From Trema orientale (Eukaryota > Streptophyta > Magnoliopsida > Rosales > Cannabaceae), in NCBI GenBank assembly GCA_002914845.1, contig JXTC01000134.1, positions 166,209-230,208 of the forward strand: DNA of 64,000 nt, read 5' to 3'. This document shows, piece by piece, positions 11,220 to 24,007 of this stretch; positions within the stretch are counted from its first letter, which is position 1; each line of letters opens with the position of its first letter. Under the pieces are notes generated by a model. The model did no database searches. It worked only from the letters and a program-made list of their open reading frames with translations, and was not told the origin of the DNA. Made by a program: the position numbers and the translations under genes.

Positions 11220-11990
11220 ATAAGTTTCTCATTATGTATTTATTGATTTTAACAAAATAATATTTTGGACAATTTTATGTTGTGTTACTGTCCAAAATGC
11301 AGCTAATTTTCCTTTTTAAAAAATTCAAATAATTTTTATTTAACCAATCATGTTTTAAACTACTTTAATTCACATTTTAATCTCTTTATAGTGTTGAACT
11401 ATATGTTTGGATATGAAATAAATCTAACATAATAACATTTTTGGATAAGTACATAAATTATAATTCTCATTCTATATTTATTAATTTTAACAAAATAATA
11501 TTTTAGATAATTCTACATTGCATTACTGCTCAATATGCAAATAATCTTTATTTAACCAATCATGTTTTAAACTATTTTAATTGATGTTTTAATCTCTTTA
11601 TAGTGTTGAACTATATTTTTGAATATGAAATAAATATAACAGAATATCAAAAGTGTCTTACATGCTTATTAATAAAATGAAATATATAATAAAATAACTA
11701 AAATGAAACTTTTTAATAATTTAAGAACCAAAATAGAACAATTTAAAATTTAATAACCAAAATGAGATTTTTCTCATAATTTATTTATAGTGCTAAACTA
11801 TGCTTCTAGATATGAAATAAATATAATAAAATAGCAAAAGTGTCTCATATGCTCATTATGTTAAGAATAAAAAAAAATATATAACAAAAAAGACAAATGA
11901 AACTTTTTTAATAATTTAAAGACCAAAATGATAAAATTTAAAGTTTAAAAACCAAGATAAGACTTTTCTTATAGTTTAAGAACCAAAAAA
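11220..11990. repeat. degenerate ~212-bp tandem repeat between converging genes
   Basis: The words TAACCAATCATGTTTTAAACT and TCTTTATAGTGTTGAACTAT recur with a period of about 212 bases (11341 and 11553; about 11386 and 11598). A partial third unit near 11787 has 'TTTATAGTGCTAAACTATG'. Shared flanks include 'TTAACAAAATAATATTTT' and 'GATATGAAATAAAT'. It is an old, AT-rich tandem array in the space between the ends of the Suc_Fer and SEC14 genes. I see no coding content. Confidence 0.75.
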
Positions 11991-12404
11991 GTCATTTATC
12001 CTTTAAAATATTATTGTGCACCGTTTCACTTGATTTTTGAACCAAACAATAAGCCATCATAAAATAAGTAGTGATTTCGGTAGCTTAAGTTGTCCAAGAA
12101 AGGTTATAGACTATGTTAGCTGGACTAATCAGAAACAATTAGCTTGTTGTGAAGGAGCAAGCTTGCCCCATCGTGTGTCCTACATGTTCTAACACAAGGA
12201 TATGATATTCCACCCAAGGCGGTGTTGTTCAAACTAAACAAGATTAGTTTGTCCTGTAAAACTTGCATCGAGCTGGTGCAAGAAAACACTATTACATCAA
12301 TAATTTAACTTTCTGTCTGTAAACGGTCGTAATGCGTGTTTAGCAATCTGCTTGTCTGGCTTCAAAAATCAAGGTCGGCCATAGATGTGTACTGCCACCA
12401 AGTT

Positions 12405-15400
12405 TCATGAACCGTTGACTCTTAGGTCGTTCATCGGCTTGGTGAGCCCGTTCCGATTTCCAAACTTTTGGAACTCGGTTTCAATGGTCCTTGCAATCTC
12501 TGCATCTTCAGGGTCTGGCTCGGGGAACTTTACATGGAATGACCCCTCTTTGATAGGTGCAGTAGTCTCCAAAGACTCGGCTTGTTGCTTGACGTAATTG
12601 TAGAGCTCTTGATGGAATGCATGATCCAAGGAAAAACAACTATCATCAAGTCCATTTCCAGAATGGCGGGAAGATCCGGATCCTTCCTTTCTACAAAAAT
12701 GTGGGAGGGATGCATAATCCATTATCTGCAAACAAGTTTCAAGTCAAATCAATCCACATAACAGAACAAGTATTCAGGTCAAATCAATCAACAGAAATCA
12801 GATCTAAAGAAGCTAATGCCCTTGTAAAGGAAAACATGCTTACTTTCAGTAACTCGTCTCTCCCACAACCCTGAAGCACCTGGATTTTTCTCCTTGTTCT
12901 TTCCTGTAATAGAGGTTTGACAACCTGCATAGAATTAAATGTCAAAGATGTTTCCATCTTTCTGTCATTGATTTGAAAGTGCAGCTCGGTGACAGCACCT
13001 ATAGAAGAAGAAATGGGAACTCCTTTTAAAGTTAAGACAAACCTTCCAACACGCTGAAAATATGTACGGTACATTGACGATATAGTATGTATCTGTCTTC
13101 TCTGGGTAATTCAAGTCATCTATGGTAGACATATCTGTCAAAAGCTGCATCAACGTTTCAAATATATGAACATCAATCATACAGTTCCAGAAAGAGAGAA
13201 ACATTGAATGAATTGGTGATGGCATATAAGAGAACTTAGGAAAATAGAGGGAAACACAAAACACAAATATAAAAGGCGAAAAAAGGTCATTTAATTGCCA
13301 AAATGCATATGGAAAGACATTATTCAACTTCAGAAAATTTTAGAACAACACAAGGTGAATTCCTCTATCCTTTGCATTGCTTGTACAACAGCATGTGCTC
13401 AAAGGAAGATGATTCTTTGCCTTTTTTTTTTGGCCGGATGTAAATTTCAAAAAAAAAAAATTCAAAAGGAGAATCGTAAGACTTCTCATTCAATCGTTTT
13501 AGTGAATAGATCATGTAACAGTCAATAAAATGGTCATCATAAGGAATTACTTTTCATGTCTCGCATGTAGTGTAATGAGTGTGTAATAGACAACAATTTT
13601 AGCTGATACTATTTATTTAAGAAAAAAAATCATATTCATGGTATCAGCTGCGTTCATTGGATAAATGAAAGAAATCTGTTAAACATAGAACTATTAGAAA
13701 CTCAGGGTATTACCAGAGTACCTTTATTTGGTTAAGTGCCGAAAGCTTCAGACCGGTCATATCCAAAACCTTAAGACAGGTACCAATATACCGTCCGTAC
13801 TTCTTTGTTGCGGAAGGCTAAAACAAAAGGGGCAAATGAGGTTAGGAGACGCAAAAATTGAGGCTAGGAGGAAGTAATTTGTTAGAAAGACAACAACACA
13901 GTATGAGGCACTCACCAAAACTACACGATCTCTATATTCATTCATTTGAATGTGTGACTGCACATAGTAATTTACCTGAAATGAAAAAGAATTACAAAAG
14001 CAAATACCACGAAAACAAATTCCAACATCACATTCAAAGAATAAAAAAATGTACTTGCTGTACTTTAAATTAGTATATTCACTGCCAATAATTACAGGGC
14101 TTACATAAATGTTTTCCACCGTTACATATCAAAATTAAGACTGCTAATCTTGATATTTTTTTTTTTCCTTCCAAACTCCAATTTAATAAAAGAGTAAATA
14201 GGTTACAATATCCTTACAGATGCTTTGTCAAACGTGCTGAGCCCAACCCCAACAGCAATGATAGGAAGACCCTGGAAATATTACCATGAAGATTAAGAAT
14301 GTTATAATTTGTTAACAGGATTTTGCTAATCAGCAAAAATGAATCTCTTATTCACGAGTGAGATCATATTTCCGACCAGAATGAATTGACAAACTTACCT
14401 CTCGGGACGAATATTATATTTATAGCCCACTTAGTAGGACAAGACAGCCATGTCAGGAAAAAAAAAATGGAAAAGAATGAAAGGAAAAATAAATTTATGA
14501 GAACAATGGACCACCTCTTTTGAGTAACCAGACAATCCAACAAGCTGAGAGTCTCGAACAGCTCTGTACAAATCAGTGGGAATGATAGGTTTCTGTAAAT
14601 CATCAATAAGCCTCCAATCAGTGCCTTAAGCATAGAGTTACTCCTCAGAAGGTTTAAGAAAGTACCAAAGACTTTCCTAACAAGCAACAGTATGTATATT
14701 GAGAATGAGATATATCATCTTCATCTGAAAATTTCACTCACCGACAATATATTATCTATCTCATTTTGTATCCTCCATTGCAGACAATCTACCAACTGAA
14801 ACAATTTAGCTGTTAGTAAAACAACACGAGCCATACATAAATGACTTCTTCAGGAGATTTATAAGTTCCCAGAAGTAAGGGAAACAAATCTAACCATTTT
14901 ATGGGCTTTGCCAACATTTCCATCTCTCGCCTTAAGAAACCGCACCAATGTTTCAGTTCGATACCCCTGATGCATATTCTGGAGATCACAGACACTCACA
15001 GTTAATATTTAATTTATGCAAAGTATAAACAGAATGATTTTTTTTTTTTTATAAGAAAAGAAGATCCACCTTAAATCCTTAATTCAAAATACTATCATTT
15101 CTTACCAACCTACCGAATATCTAATCATTATTCTACAGACCAGTTCCCCAACCAAGGAGAACTCTTTAAGAAAGTCCAAAACAAGCAACAAACTATAACC
15201 ATTTTGCTTTTATGCTATTCTGGCACTTCAAAACCAGCCAATCTTATCACATATATATAAAATTAAATATAAACCTTTCATTTTCACACAAAAATTCATC
15301 TTCTCCTAATACGTAAAAGACATAAAAACAAAGAAAAATAAGATCTTGGATTCCTTTCAAAGTATCAAAAACAAGCAAATGGTTGAGTTCTGTTAACTCT

Positions 15401-15744
15401 CAAGTTCCATATAAAGGCTTTTCTTTTCCAAGGTTGCCAGTCAACTCAAAATCAAAGTTCAGTTTCTATTTTTTTTCACATTTTCATTTTCTCAGCATCC
15501 AAACATATAGCAGATCAAGCCAAAAACTTGAGAGCAAAAGAGGGTCTAAGTTCTAACCTGGAAGGTGTTTTTCAATGGCTCATCTACCGCAATACCCACA
15601 AAAGAAAAAAAGGGAAAAAAGTGAGTGAATTTTACAGATCAAAGAAGAAGACCAAAAGGGTTGGAAGAGAAAGACATGAAATAACAAACCTTCCTCCATT
15701 AACAGCTGAAACTGCCTGATCGCCTCCTGATTAACAATACCCAT
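12405..15744 (-). CDS. SEC14-like phosphatidylinositol transfer protein (CRAL-TRIO)
   Basis: Ten exons on the minus strand join in frame: 15744-15690, 15583-15558, 14978-14895, 14795-14742, 14592-14515, 14271-14218, 13975-13916, 13817-13722, 13144-13043 and 12924-12844. A last exon, 12725-12405, makes eleven. The protein has 336 aa and begins MGIVNQEAIRQFQ. Residues 28-60 form the CRAL-TRIO N-terminal segment (TETLVRFLKARDGNVGKAHKML). The lipid-binding domain runs about 80-245 and includes VRDSQLVGLSGYSKEGLP, VLDMTGLKLSAL, the STIDDLNYPEKTDTYYIVN stretch and PYIFSACWKVVKPLL. It closely resembles Arabidopsis At1g55840. Sec14 proteins exchange phosphatidylinositol and phosphatidylcholine between membranes. 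There is no nodulin or GOLD domain, so it belongs to the short Sec14-only class. The lipid specificity is not visible here. It converges on the Suc_Fer gene. Confidence 0.93.
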
Positions 15745-15990
15745 TTCTTTGTTTTGCTCGTTTTACAGTAATTTAATCAATGGAGTAAGAAATCAGCTGA
15801 AACTGTTGCCAAATCAAAATGGGTTTGCTTTGAAATCTGTCTTCTCTCCCTCCACTTATGCAGAGCTCTAAATGGCACACTTTTTAAATTAATAAACTTC
15901 ACGCGCATACATACAGACTAGAGAGAGAAATTTTTAGAGGGAGAGGAACATTTTAGAGAGAGAGAGAGAGAGGAGGTGCCCCTATTAAAA
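15745..15990 (-). promoter_or_regulatory. leader and promoter-proximal region of the SEC14 gene with a CT-rich tract
   Basis: On the minus strand a CT-rich tract (a GAGAGA run at about 15954-15973 on the plus strand) lies 210-230 bases before the ATG. It is the usual kind of pyrimidine-rich leader for this window. The start site cannot be fixed from sequence alone. Confidence 0.35.
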
Positions 15991-18900
15991 ACAGGGGTGT
16001 GTTCAAAAATCAAAACTTGAAAAGCGCCTCAACACAAGTGAATTTCTTTTTTTTTTTTTTTTTAATAACATATTGTTGGGATGGGAAAGCACCTCTTGAT
16101 ATTGGTTTTTGAGTCTTTTTGTTATTTTATTATATCTGTTTTGGAAATTTTTTATGTTAAAAAATAGAGAAGATTTGGACAAAGAAAATGATACAACATT
16201 CAAAAAGGCAATTGGGGCTGGTTAGTGTGCTCCTCTTCAATTGATTCCTCGAGATTTTTTTTTTCCTTTTTTAACTCTGTAAGTTTTTTATTTCTTTATA
16301 ATGTGTTTATCTCATCTAACGGTTGTTATTTGATCAAATGTGTGGCCCCACTATCTCATTCTTTTCAAAGGTTACTTTGATTAAATAAAAAGTTAATCAG
16401 TAAACAAATATCTAAAACCTATAAATGAGCCATTAAAATTTGTTACTTGATCCGTATCATGGATTTCATGGAGCTATTAACTAATGGGAAAGCACTACAA
16501 CTAAATTTTTGGTGAATTGTTGTTGGGAAGCTGTATTTACTATTTGAGCTTTAAGAAATGTTATTTTTATATTATATGGTTAATAGGTTGTTTGGCTTTT
16601 TTATCCTTCGAAGTTCGAGGATTCAGGGAATTATGTTAATAAAATGAGATTTATTTTCAAAATTAAAGATGAAAAAAAAAAAAGATAATAAAGTCAGTGA
16701 ACACATAGCAAAATAAGCTTTTAATTCTGTGTCAACATTTCTAATTTAATCCCACAAATCAAAGGAAGAATTCAAACAATTTGCAAACCCTTAAACATTT
16801 TGTTCAATGTTTTTTTAAGAAAGATTTTTTTTTTTTGTGATTATTTATTTTTGTTTTGATTTGAATTTTCTCTATACAAGCAAAAGATATTGAATCCTTC
16901 TCAATCACCTTGAAGATTTGTTACATTTAACAATAGCTATGCCATAATTTATTGAAATTAACTATCAATCAATCTTCAATGAAAAGATTACCAAAATTTA
17001 AACTTGTGAATCTAATGATCCCCAAAAGATTTCTTACGTATTAAGATTTTGTTCAAAAGTTAGAGAAATGTGTTCAATGTGTGTTGCATACAGCCTGGTC
17101 TTTTTTTCACCAATTTTCTTACGTATCATGAGATCACAATTTAGAACCAAAGGGGATAAAGATGTTAAAGAGAAACAAAAAGTTTCGAGGACTCAAAAAT
17201 TTCAGGAGGAATTCAATTGACCATTTTTGCTGGATAGAGAGCTTCAATCACCTTAATGTGGTCATGTGAGTGTCAAAGGGAGCAATTTCATGGGTTGATA
17301 TGAACATTCAACCCAACTAAATTTAATTAGTTCTTAAGATGTCATGTCATCCATGCTAATAAAAGGCAGCAATATTTGACTAGAACCTCTATAACCCCAT
17401 ATTTTTTTAAAAAATAATTCTTATATATATATATCATATATCTTATTATTTCCCCCTCAAACTATTAGCTTTTCAATTCACCCTTATTATTATGAAGTAT
17501 AGAAAGGTACCACATGGAATTAACCTATTCGTTTCTTTTTCTTTTCCCTAGATCTTTTGATCTGCTTTGAAACATCTACACTCAATTTATTCCTAAGCTA
17601 ATATGATTACTGTTAAATTAATCAAATTAGCCAAAGCAGACAAACCAAAGTGACACATGATTCCAAAACAAGTGGATGCTGAGTTTTGTTGCTTGCTCTA
17701 TGTAGAATATCAATGTGGCAAGAATGTTCCCATGTGTCAAAGAGTTGTTTTCTTCCTAAATTTTATTTTGTTGGTTGAGCTTTCATGTGGAACTTTCTTC
17801 TTTTTTTTTTTTTTTTCTCTGAGAAGTGATTTCACCGCCCATTTTTAATATATTTTGTGGGTTTTTTAAAGAAAAATTCCCTTGGGTCCCATACCACTAA
17901 AGATCAAAAGGGGAAAAAAAAAACTTATGGCATTTTTTCTCCCACTCATTCTCTATCAGATATACCTGCTTGGTGACAAGTGATTGATTGAAAATTAGAG
18001 GACAAGATTCCAGCAATTAGTAAAAAATTTATTATGCTTGTTTTAATTCATGAAAACAATTTTTTTATCAAATTACTATTTTATTAATTGTTGAAAAAAA
18101 ATTAAAGGTTTATCCATATTAAGATTACCAATGTTTTGGACAATTCAAAAGCAAAAAAGAAAGAAGAATAATGAGTACAAGAGAATCCTAGCACTTAAAT
18201 AAAAAGCGTGTTCAATTTTCAACACAAAAATTATTCATCAATTTCGATTAAATCCAGCAACAATATATCTTGCACTTTTCAAAGGGCATTTTTTCAAAAA
18301 TTTATTGGCTGGATAAGTAAATTGAGGGACCAAATTAGGTGATCCTTCTTTTTCGTTATTTCATGGACGCTACTTAAGATTGATCATTAAACATGGATCC
18401 CATTACTTATTTATTTATTTATTTTTATTTCATTGCCTTTTGTAAATAAAAAAAAGAAGAAGTAATATCTCCCTTTTGCATATAAATGCAAGTCAAAATT
18501 TAACATTTTTAAGCAGAAAGTCAATTAGAAGTTTAGCTCTGGAAAAATAAAAAGCACACCAAGGCTAATTATCAATTATATCAAATTCATTTATAGCTGA
18601 TTTTGTACTATCTCATCAATGTCCCGCATCTCTTTTTATATGGTTGATTATAGATATATAACTATTTCTAAAATTAATCAAGGAGAGACACATATCATGC
18701 CAAAAGGTGATTATATTAAATGTCATTTCACGTGAAAGATGCCCAAATAATTCAGTATTACGCTGTACAAATAGCAGAAATGGAAAAAGTGCATTATTGA
18801 AGTAAAATGGTATAGCCACGTAATCCTATTGTTATTTATTCAATAAAATTTTTAATAAGGGATCGAGAACTCGATCCATACACCTTAGAATTGGAGATGA

Positions 18901-21485
18901 ATAGTAACCAATCAAACTAATTCTGCAAATGCGTATTGTAATTTTCTGAAAATAAATTGTTATTCTTCTAACATGTGTTTTTTCTTTTGTTCCCTCGTTT
19001 CTTTTTTTGGGGTCCTTGCCTGTTTCGTCAATTATTCAAATTAATGATAGTTACATAAAGCTGTATTTTTGTTAGGTGGACACTGCCCTAATCGTAAGAT
19101 CTAACATGCATGTCCAGATGGCATATATTTCTAGGATTTCATTTCTGATGGGAAAAGGAAGGAACATGAATGTAGATTCAGATTCAAAATTTTTTAATCA
19201 ACTTAATATATAAACAAACCCTATTTTTGGAGCATGGGAAACAAACAACAGTCTCAAAAGAATCAAAAAAAAAAAAGTTCAATGTGCAATGATTAATAGA
19301 CTATGGCTTGAAGACTAAGTTAGAATTAGTTCAATGAAAATACTAAACCTTTTTTTTTTTGGATGAAAAATACTAAGCCTTACAATTGGTAGAGGGAAAA
19401 AAAAAAAAAGCAACCTGTGTTTTCACTAATTTGTTATGAAAATGCTTACAACCTTAAAAAAAATGATAGAAAATATAGTAAAATGGTCTCCTGAAAATCG
19501 GAACCAACTCACCAAGGACATTGCGTACATATATATGATGTGCAAGGACCACGAAATATATACCTTTCTTGAACTTTTTTTTTCCCCTTTAATCTTAATA
19601 GTGATGTTTTAACGAATAGTTTAAATAGGAAATTTCATATAAATATTGCAAGTGGTATTTTGGCACCACAAAATGGTGTACCAATAATAATTCTTATAGA
19701 AAAGTGTACACAATCATTTAACAAATTAAAGAAAGTCACTTTAAAAAAAAAAGAATTAAAAAAAGAAGAAATTTTTTCGTGCTTGAAAAATATGGGAAAA
19801 TATTCATCACCACCAAGAATTCTACATAAAGAAAGTACTCATTCCATGCAACTCAACAAATTAATAATATTGTTGACTATGTTTTCCATTCTCCGGCCTA
19901 CAAATATATAGGTTTTTTTTTTCTTCGTGACTTTAGACTTTGCAGAAGAATATTATATGGTCCTAGATAACATTCTGCTGATTTTAATTTGGAGGGTAGC
20001 TAATAAATGACAACGATGGTTATTTTTCAAAACCCGACATATCATTTTCAACAAAAGTGACTTTTCTTACGACAGACCAAGAGTAACCAAACTAAACCAA
20101 ACGTAGGAAAATGATTCGTATATCATGTATGAATTAGATCAGGCAAACTCATGATGTATACACGTCTGAAGGAGGCAAATCCCACCTGTAAAACTAGAAA
20201 AAGATTTAAAAAAGAAATCTAGTATTACTTTATTATGACTTTTTTTTCCAAAAAAAAAAAAAAAAAAGAGTGAAAAAACTATAATCTAGTTTGGAAGGTT
20301 TTTCTAAAATAGTATGGATATCTCATGAAGTGGATTATCGATGTAATAAAATCATTATATTGAGTGAGAGAGGATTGGAACCCAAAATATGTACAAAGAG
20401 AAGGTACCTCTTGAAATCTAATTTTGTTTTAAATTCCTTTAGGGCAACATTGACATATGTTATGTGTAGCTTGCCAAATGAGCTTTCAATAAAATAAATA
20501 AGGTTCATTAATCTGTGGTACTTGTCCCCTTGTTGGTAAGTCAATTATTATCTCCTATGCTCTTAGTTGCTCTTGCAGGCTTGTCCACTTTGCATGCAAT
20601 ATATTATTCCTTGATGCAAAAAACTTTAATCTAGGTGCGTATATTTAGTCAAAAAAGCACAAATGCATCAGCAGTAGCAGGAAAAAGGAAGCTCTAAAGC
20701 CTTCACATGAAGCCTCATTCGATGGTGAAACGAACTGTTAAAGCAAGACTACGTCATTAGGATACATTCCAAAACTGAAATAAGCTCCCATCAAACCCTT
20801 CAAACTAAGCACGCCATTTAACATAGATAACAACTATAGCCTTAGCCAGCAAAAACAGAAGCTTTGGTTACATGGCTTGGGTCCATTTTGAGTTGGGAGC
20901 CAACCCTACTCAACACTTGGTTCATGGCACAAAAGGCCGGCAAAGGTATGTCCTTCCCGCCGGAGGATTATGCATGCAATCTTCAACATTGAAATCTCCG
21001 GCACACCAAGACTGAGTCTGCGCCTAGCTCCGAGATCATAATTCTCACCAAAGGCTAGGTTTGTTGACAGTGTCATGGCCATACCACCAGAAGTTTTGAT
21101 ATTGTTTCAGAAGTGTTGATCGCTTTACAATCCTGAAGAGTCCGATACTCTCTTCTTTCCTAGGTGCCTATCCGTCAAAAGAGCTTACCACCCTCTACAA
21201 ATTTCCTAATTGACTTTTGGTAGAGTAAAGTGGGTTTATTCAATGAGATAGCTGACTTTAGTGTTCGATAAATAATAAGAAACTGGATTCACATTTTGGA
21301 GAGAATACTAACATTTTAGCTTCTGCAATACAGAGTATGAAAATGTATCACAACATCAAACATATGATCATTATAAACATAAAAACACTATTTTTCCACA
21401 TGACCAACATTTCAGAAGCTCTGCATATTTCTCAAGCAAAAAAGAAAAAGAAAAAAGAAAGAAAAAAACAATAGCAATATTAGCT
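15991..21485. other. 5.5-kb AT-rich intergenic region
   Basis: Long poly-A and poly-T runs and scattered short open frames are present, none with family resemblance. No repeats with clear ends were found except where listed separately. The piece at about 20870-21200 differs in base composition and is listed on its own. The region separates the divergently placed upstream side of SEC14 from the 3' end of D6PK. Confidence 0.5.
20906..21082 (-). pseudogene. 58-codon orphan frame in a GC-richer patch, unassigned
   Basis: About 330 bases (20870-21200) are clearly GC-richer than their surroundings. On the minus strand an ATG at 21082 opens 58 codons (MAMTLSTNLAFGENYDLG ... LCHEPSVE) ending in TAG at about 20906. 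I do not recognise the family. It could be a decayed exon, a piece of an old transposable element, or chance. The composition contrast with neighbouring DNA is the only support, together with its position just downstream of D6PK. Confidence 0.2.
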
Positions 21486-21495
21486 TTGAGACCAC

Positions 21496-24007
21496 TTAAA
21501 AGAAATCAAATTCCAGATAATTGTTTTGATCAGGGTAAGCGGCAGAACCAGCACCATTAGCTTTGTCGCTGGACGATACTGTAGGGGATGACATCCGCTC
21601 GAACTCAACTGGTTTCGGGATCTCGGGTGGACTTGCACATCGAATTAATGCCCAATTTATCCCTTCGAAGAAGGGATGCTGTTTAATCTCTGTTGCTCCT
21701 CGCTTATATGCCAACCTATGCTGTGGCTCCTTCACTAGCAACCCTCTTATTAAATCCCTTGCTGCAAAGCTAACTACTGGTGTCTCTGGGAACCTCAATG
21801 GCTGTCCCACAACATTGAATAGGGTAGCACGGTTTCCTGATCCCTTGAAAGGGGTCTTACCAAACAATAATTCATACAAAAAGATACCATAAGTCCACCA
21901 ATCGACAGCACTGCCATGCCCTTCACCTTTGATGATTTCAGGTGCCAAATACTCGTGGGTTCCAACAAATGACATTGAGCGAGCATTGGTTGGCTCGGCA
22001 ATGAGCTCTGGCAATGGGGAGACTTGGTTACCCATTTCATTCTTGGGTTTCCTATCTTTCTTAGATTTGCTTGAAAAGAAACGAGGACCAAAGCATGTTG
22101 TAGGCACCACACACGATGGCTGAATACAAGAAGGCTCAATGCAAGCTGGTTGAACACAATAAACTGGGTTCTTTCGCAAGGGTTCAGATTCAGGTGCTGA
22201 AGACTTGACAAGTGTCGGACTAACAGCACAGCGAAGGGAAAGATCAAAGTCAGAAAGCATTATGTGTCCATCATCCCTCACAAGGACATTTTCTGGCTTA
22301 AGATCACGGTAAACAATCCCAAGCATGTGGAGATATTCAAGAGCAAGGAGAACTTCAGCGACATAAAACCTGCATATTGAAGGTCAAATAAAGTAGCAAT
22401 TGCGATTACAGTCAGTTATTTCTCAGATAGCAAGAATATTTGTCACTAGGTGAAGTGTCATTCGTCTTTTTTTTAACTATTAATAGCGTGCAACAACAAA
22501 GGCCTTCCTAGAAAAGTATCTATAGAACAATCACAATGAGAAACAAGTGTCTTAATTGTTTCACAGAAAATTAAAAAGAACGATTCTTTATACACATAAA
22601 TAATAAATTACTATCTTCACTGCCCGAACAAACCTATTAGCCAAATATCCTACAATATTTTATGTAATCTTGCCAGGTGAATTTCTGAAACACTAATGCC
22701 TTGCCATATTGTAATCTTACAGATTGACTACAATCCACATTCTTTCCATCAATTTGATACATCTATCTTAGAGGTGGGTCCATCTATATTAAACTAAACT
22801 TATCAACTAGACTTATCACAAAGCTACAGATTAAACTCTCCTAATCTTTTTACACCACTTATCACAGAACTGAGACTAATTGATATTCTAGCATAAACAG
22901 AGGCCATGCTTTCTAACAAGTTATCAAGACACCAGCAAGGCAAACTCAATAAAGAATAAATACAATATTCAATTTCCTTAACTAACACTTTCAACAAAGT
23001 AAAATTTCCACAAGAATTCAAATATGAACTATAACAGAATATGAGCAGAGGTAGGTGTCATACTTAACAGCCTGTTCGGTAAAATGCTTCCCTGGTTGCC
23101 TCTGCCTAAGTGTGTGCAAGTCACCTCCAGGACAAAACTCCATCACCAAGCATGAATATTTTTCTGTCTCAAAATGGGTATACAGGGAAGGAAGGAACGG
23201 ATGGTCCAAGGATTGCAGTATTTCTCTTTCTGTCTGAGCCCGTAGCAATTTCTTACGGCTGGCTAAAGATGTTTTATCCATAACTTTCATTGCAAAATAA
23301 CACTTTGTACCTCTCAACTCCGAAAGGTAGACACTTCCAATATCTCCACAGCCCAGCTTTTTCAGAAGTCTGAAATGGCCAAAATTCAATACACCTTCCT
23401 TCGATCGAACAGCCTGTATGGCTTCCCAACGAATGTCATTTGCCTTGTGAGGTTTGTTTACACTACTACTCAAGCTGCTACAAGTGCTTTCATCACTCAC
23501 ATCACTGCTTGTGCTCCCCCTACAAATACTACTCTTCCCACTCTCGACAAAGTCAGCTCGCTCACTAACTTTGGCACTTCCACTGGTCTTGGCAAGACTG
23601 CTAGCCCCATCACTGACTTTTGCTGAAGCTGGGCTAACTCCTTGATCTGATGTTTTCTTTTCTGGATCACTACCATCTTCTGGTAGATTTTTAGGCCCAA
23701 TCACAACCGCTGACAGATCATCCGGCAATCGTTTCGGATCGCCTAGTGATAAACTAGAGTTTAACTTATCTACTAAAGAACTTGGAGAGTGTTTTTTGTT
23801 CTCAATGGTTTCTACACAAACCTGCTTTGCAACAACTTGTGGGGCACCCTTAGGTAGTTCTCTCGGGGTAACTGGCTCCGACTTGCTCGTCTTCGAAATC
23901 TGTAAAGGGGGAGGCCTCCGTGAGTTTCCTTCTGTTTTATGACTAGCAAGTAATTTCCTCTGCTTTTCCGGAGAAGTTCTGGTACTAGATTTTGAGGCCA
24001 TCGACAT
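21496..24007 (-). CDS. D6PK: D6PK-type AGC VIIIa protein kinase
   Basis: Two exons (24007-23064 and 22369-21496) share a split Lys codon and give 605 aa. The first ATG of MSMASK is used; the next is two codons in. A Ser/Lys-rich N-terminus (1-210) precedes the kinase: Gly loop [10 protein letters not shown] (218-227), Lys241, YRDLKPEN (Asp337), and DFD at 355-357 in place of DFG, the mark of plant AGC VIII kinases. The insert before the activation loop has five CxxP units (386-410) and a basic KSKKDRKPK (416-424). Both features are reported to place D6PK at the basal plasma membrane. [12 protein letters not shown] follows, with Ser448 equivalent to the PDK1 site, and the protein ends with a PIF-like FDFF. 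D6PK phosphorylates PIN auxin exporters to drive polar auxin transport. It is longer than Arabidopsis D6PK (498 aa), mainly in the N-terminus. Confidence 0.95.

Noticed and set aside
17400-17450. TA-rich runs as candidate origins or promoters
   Set aside because: Such runs occur throughout the AT-rich intergenic DNA, so they carry no specific information.
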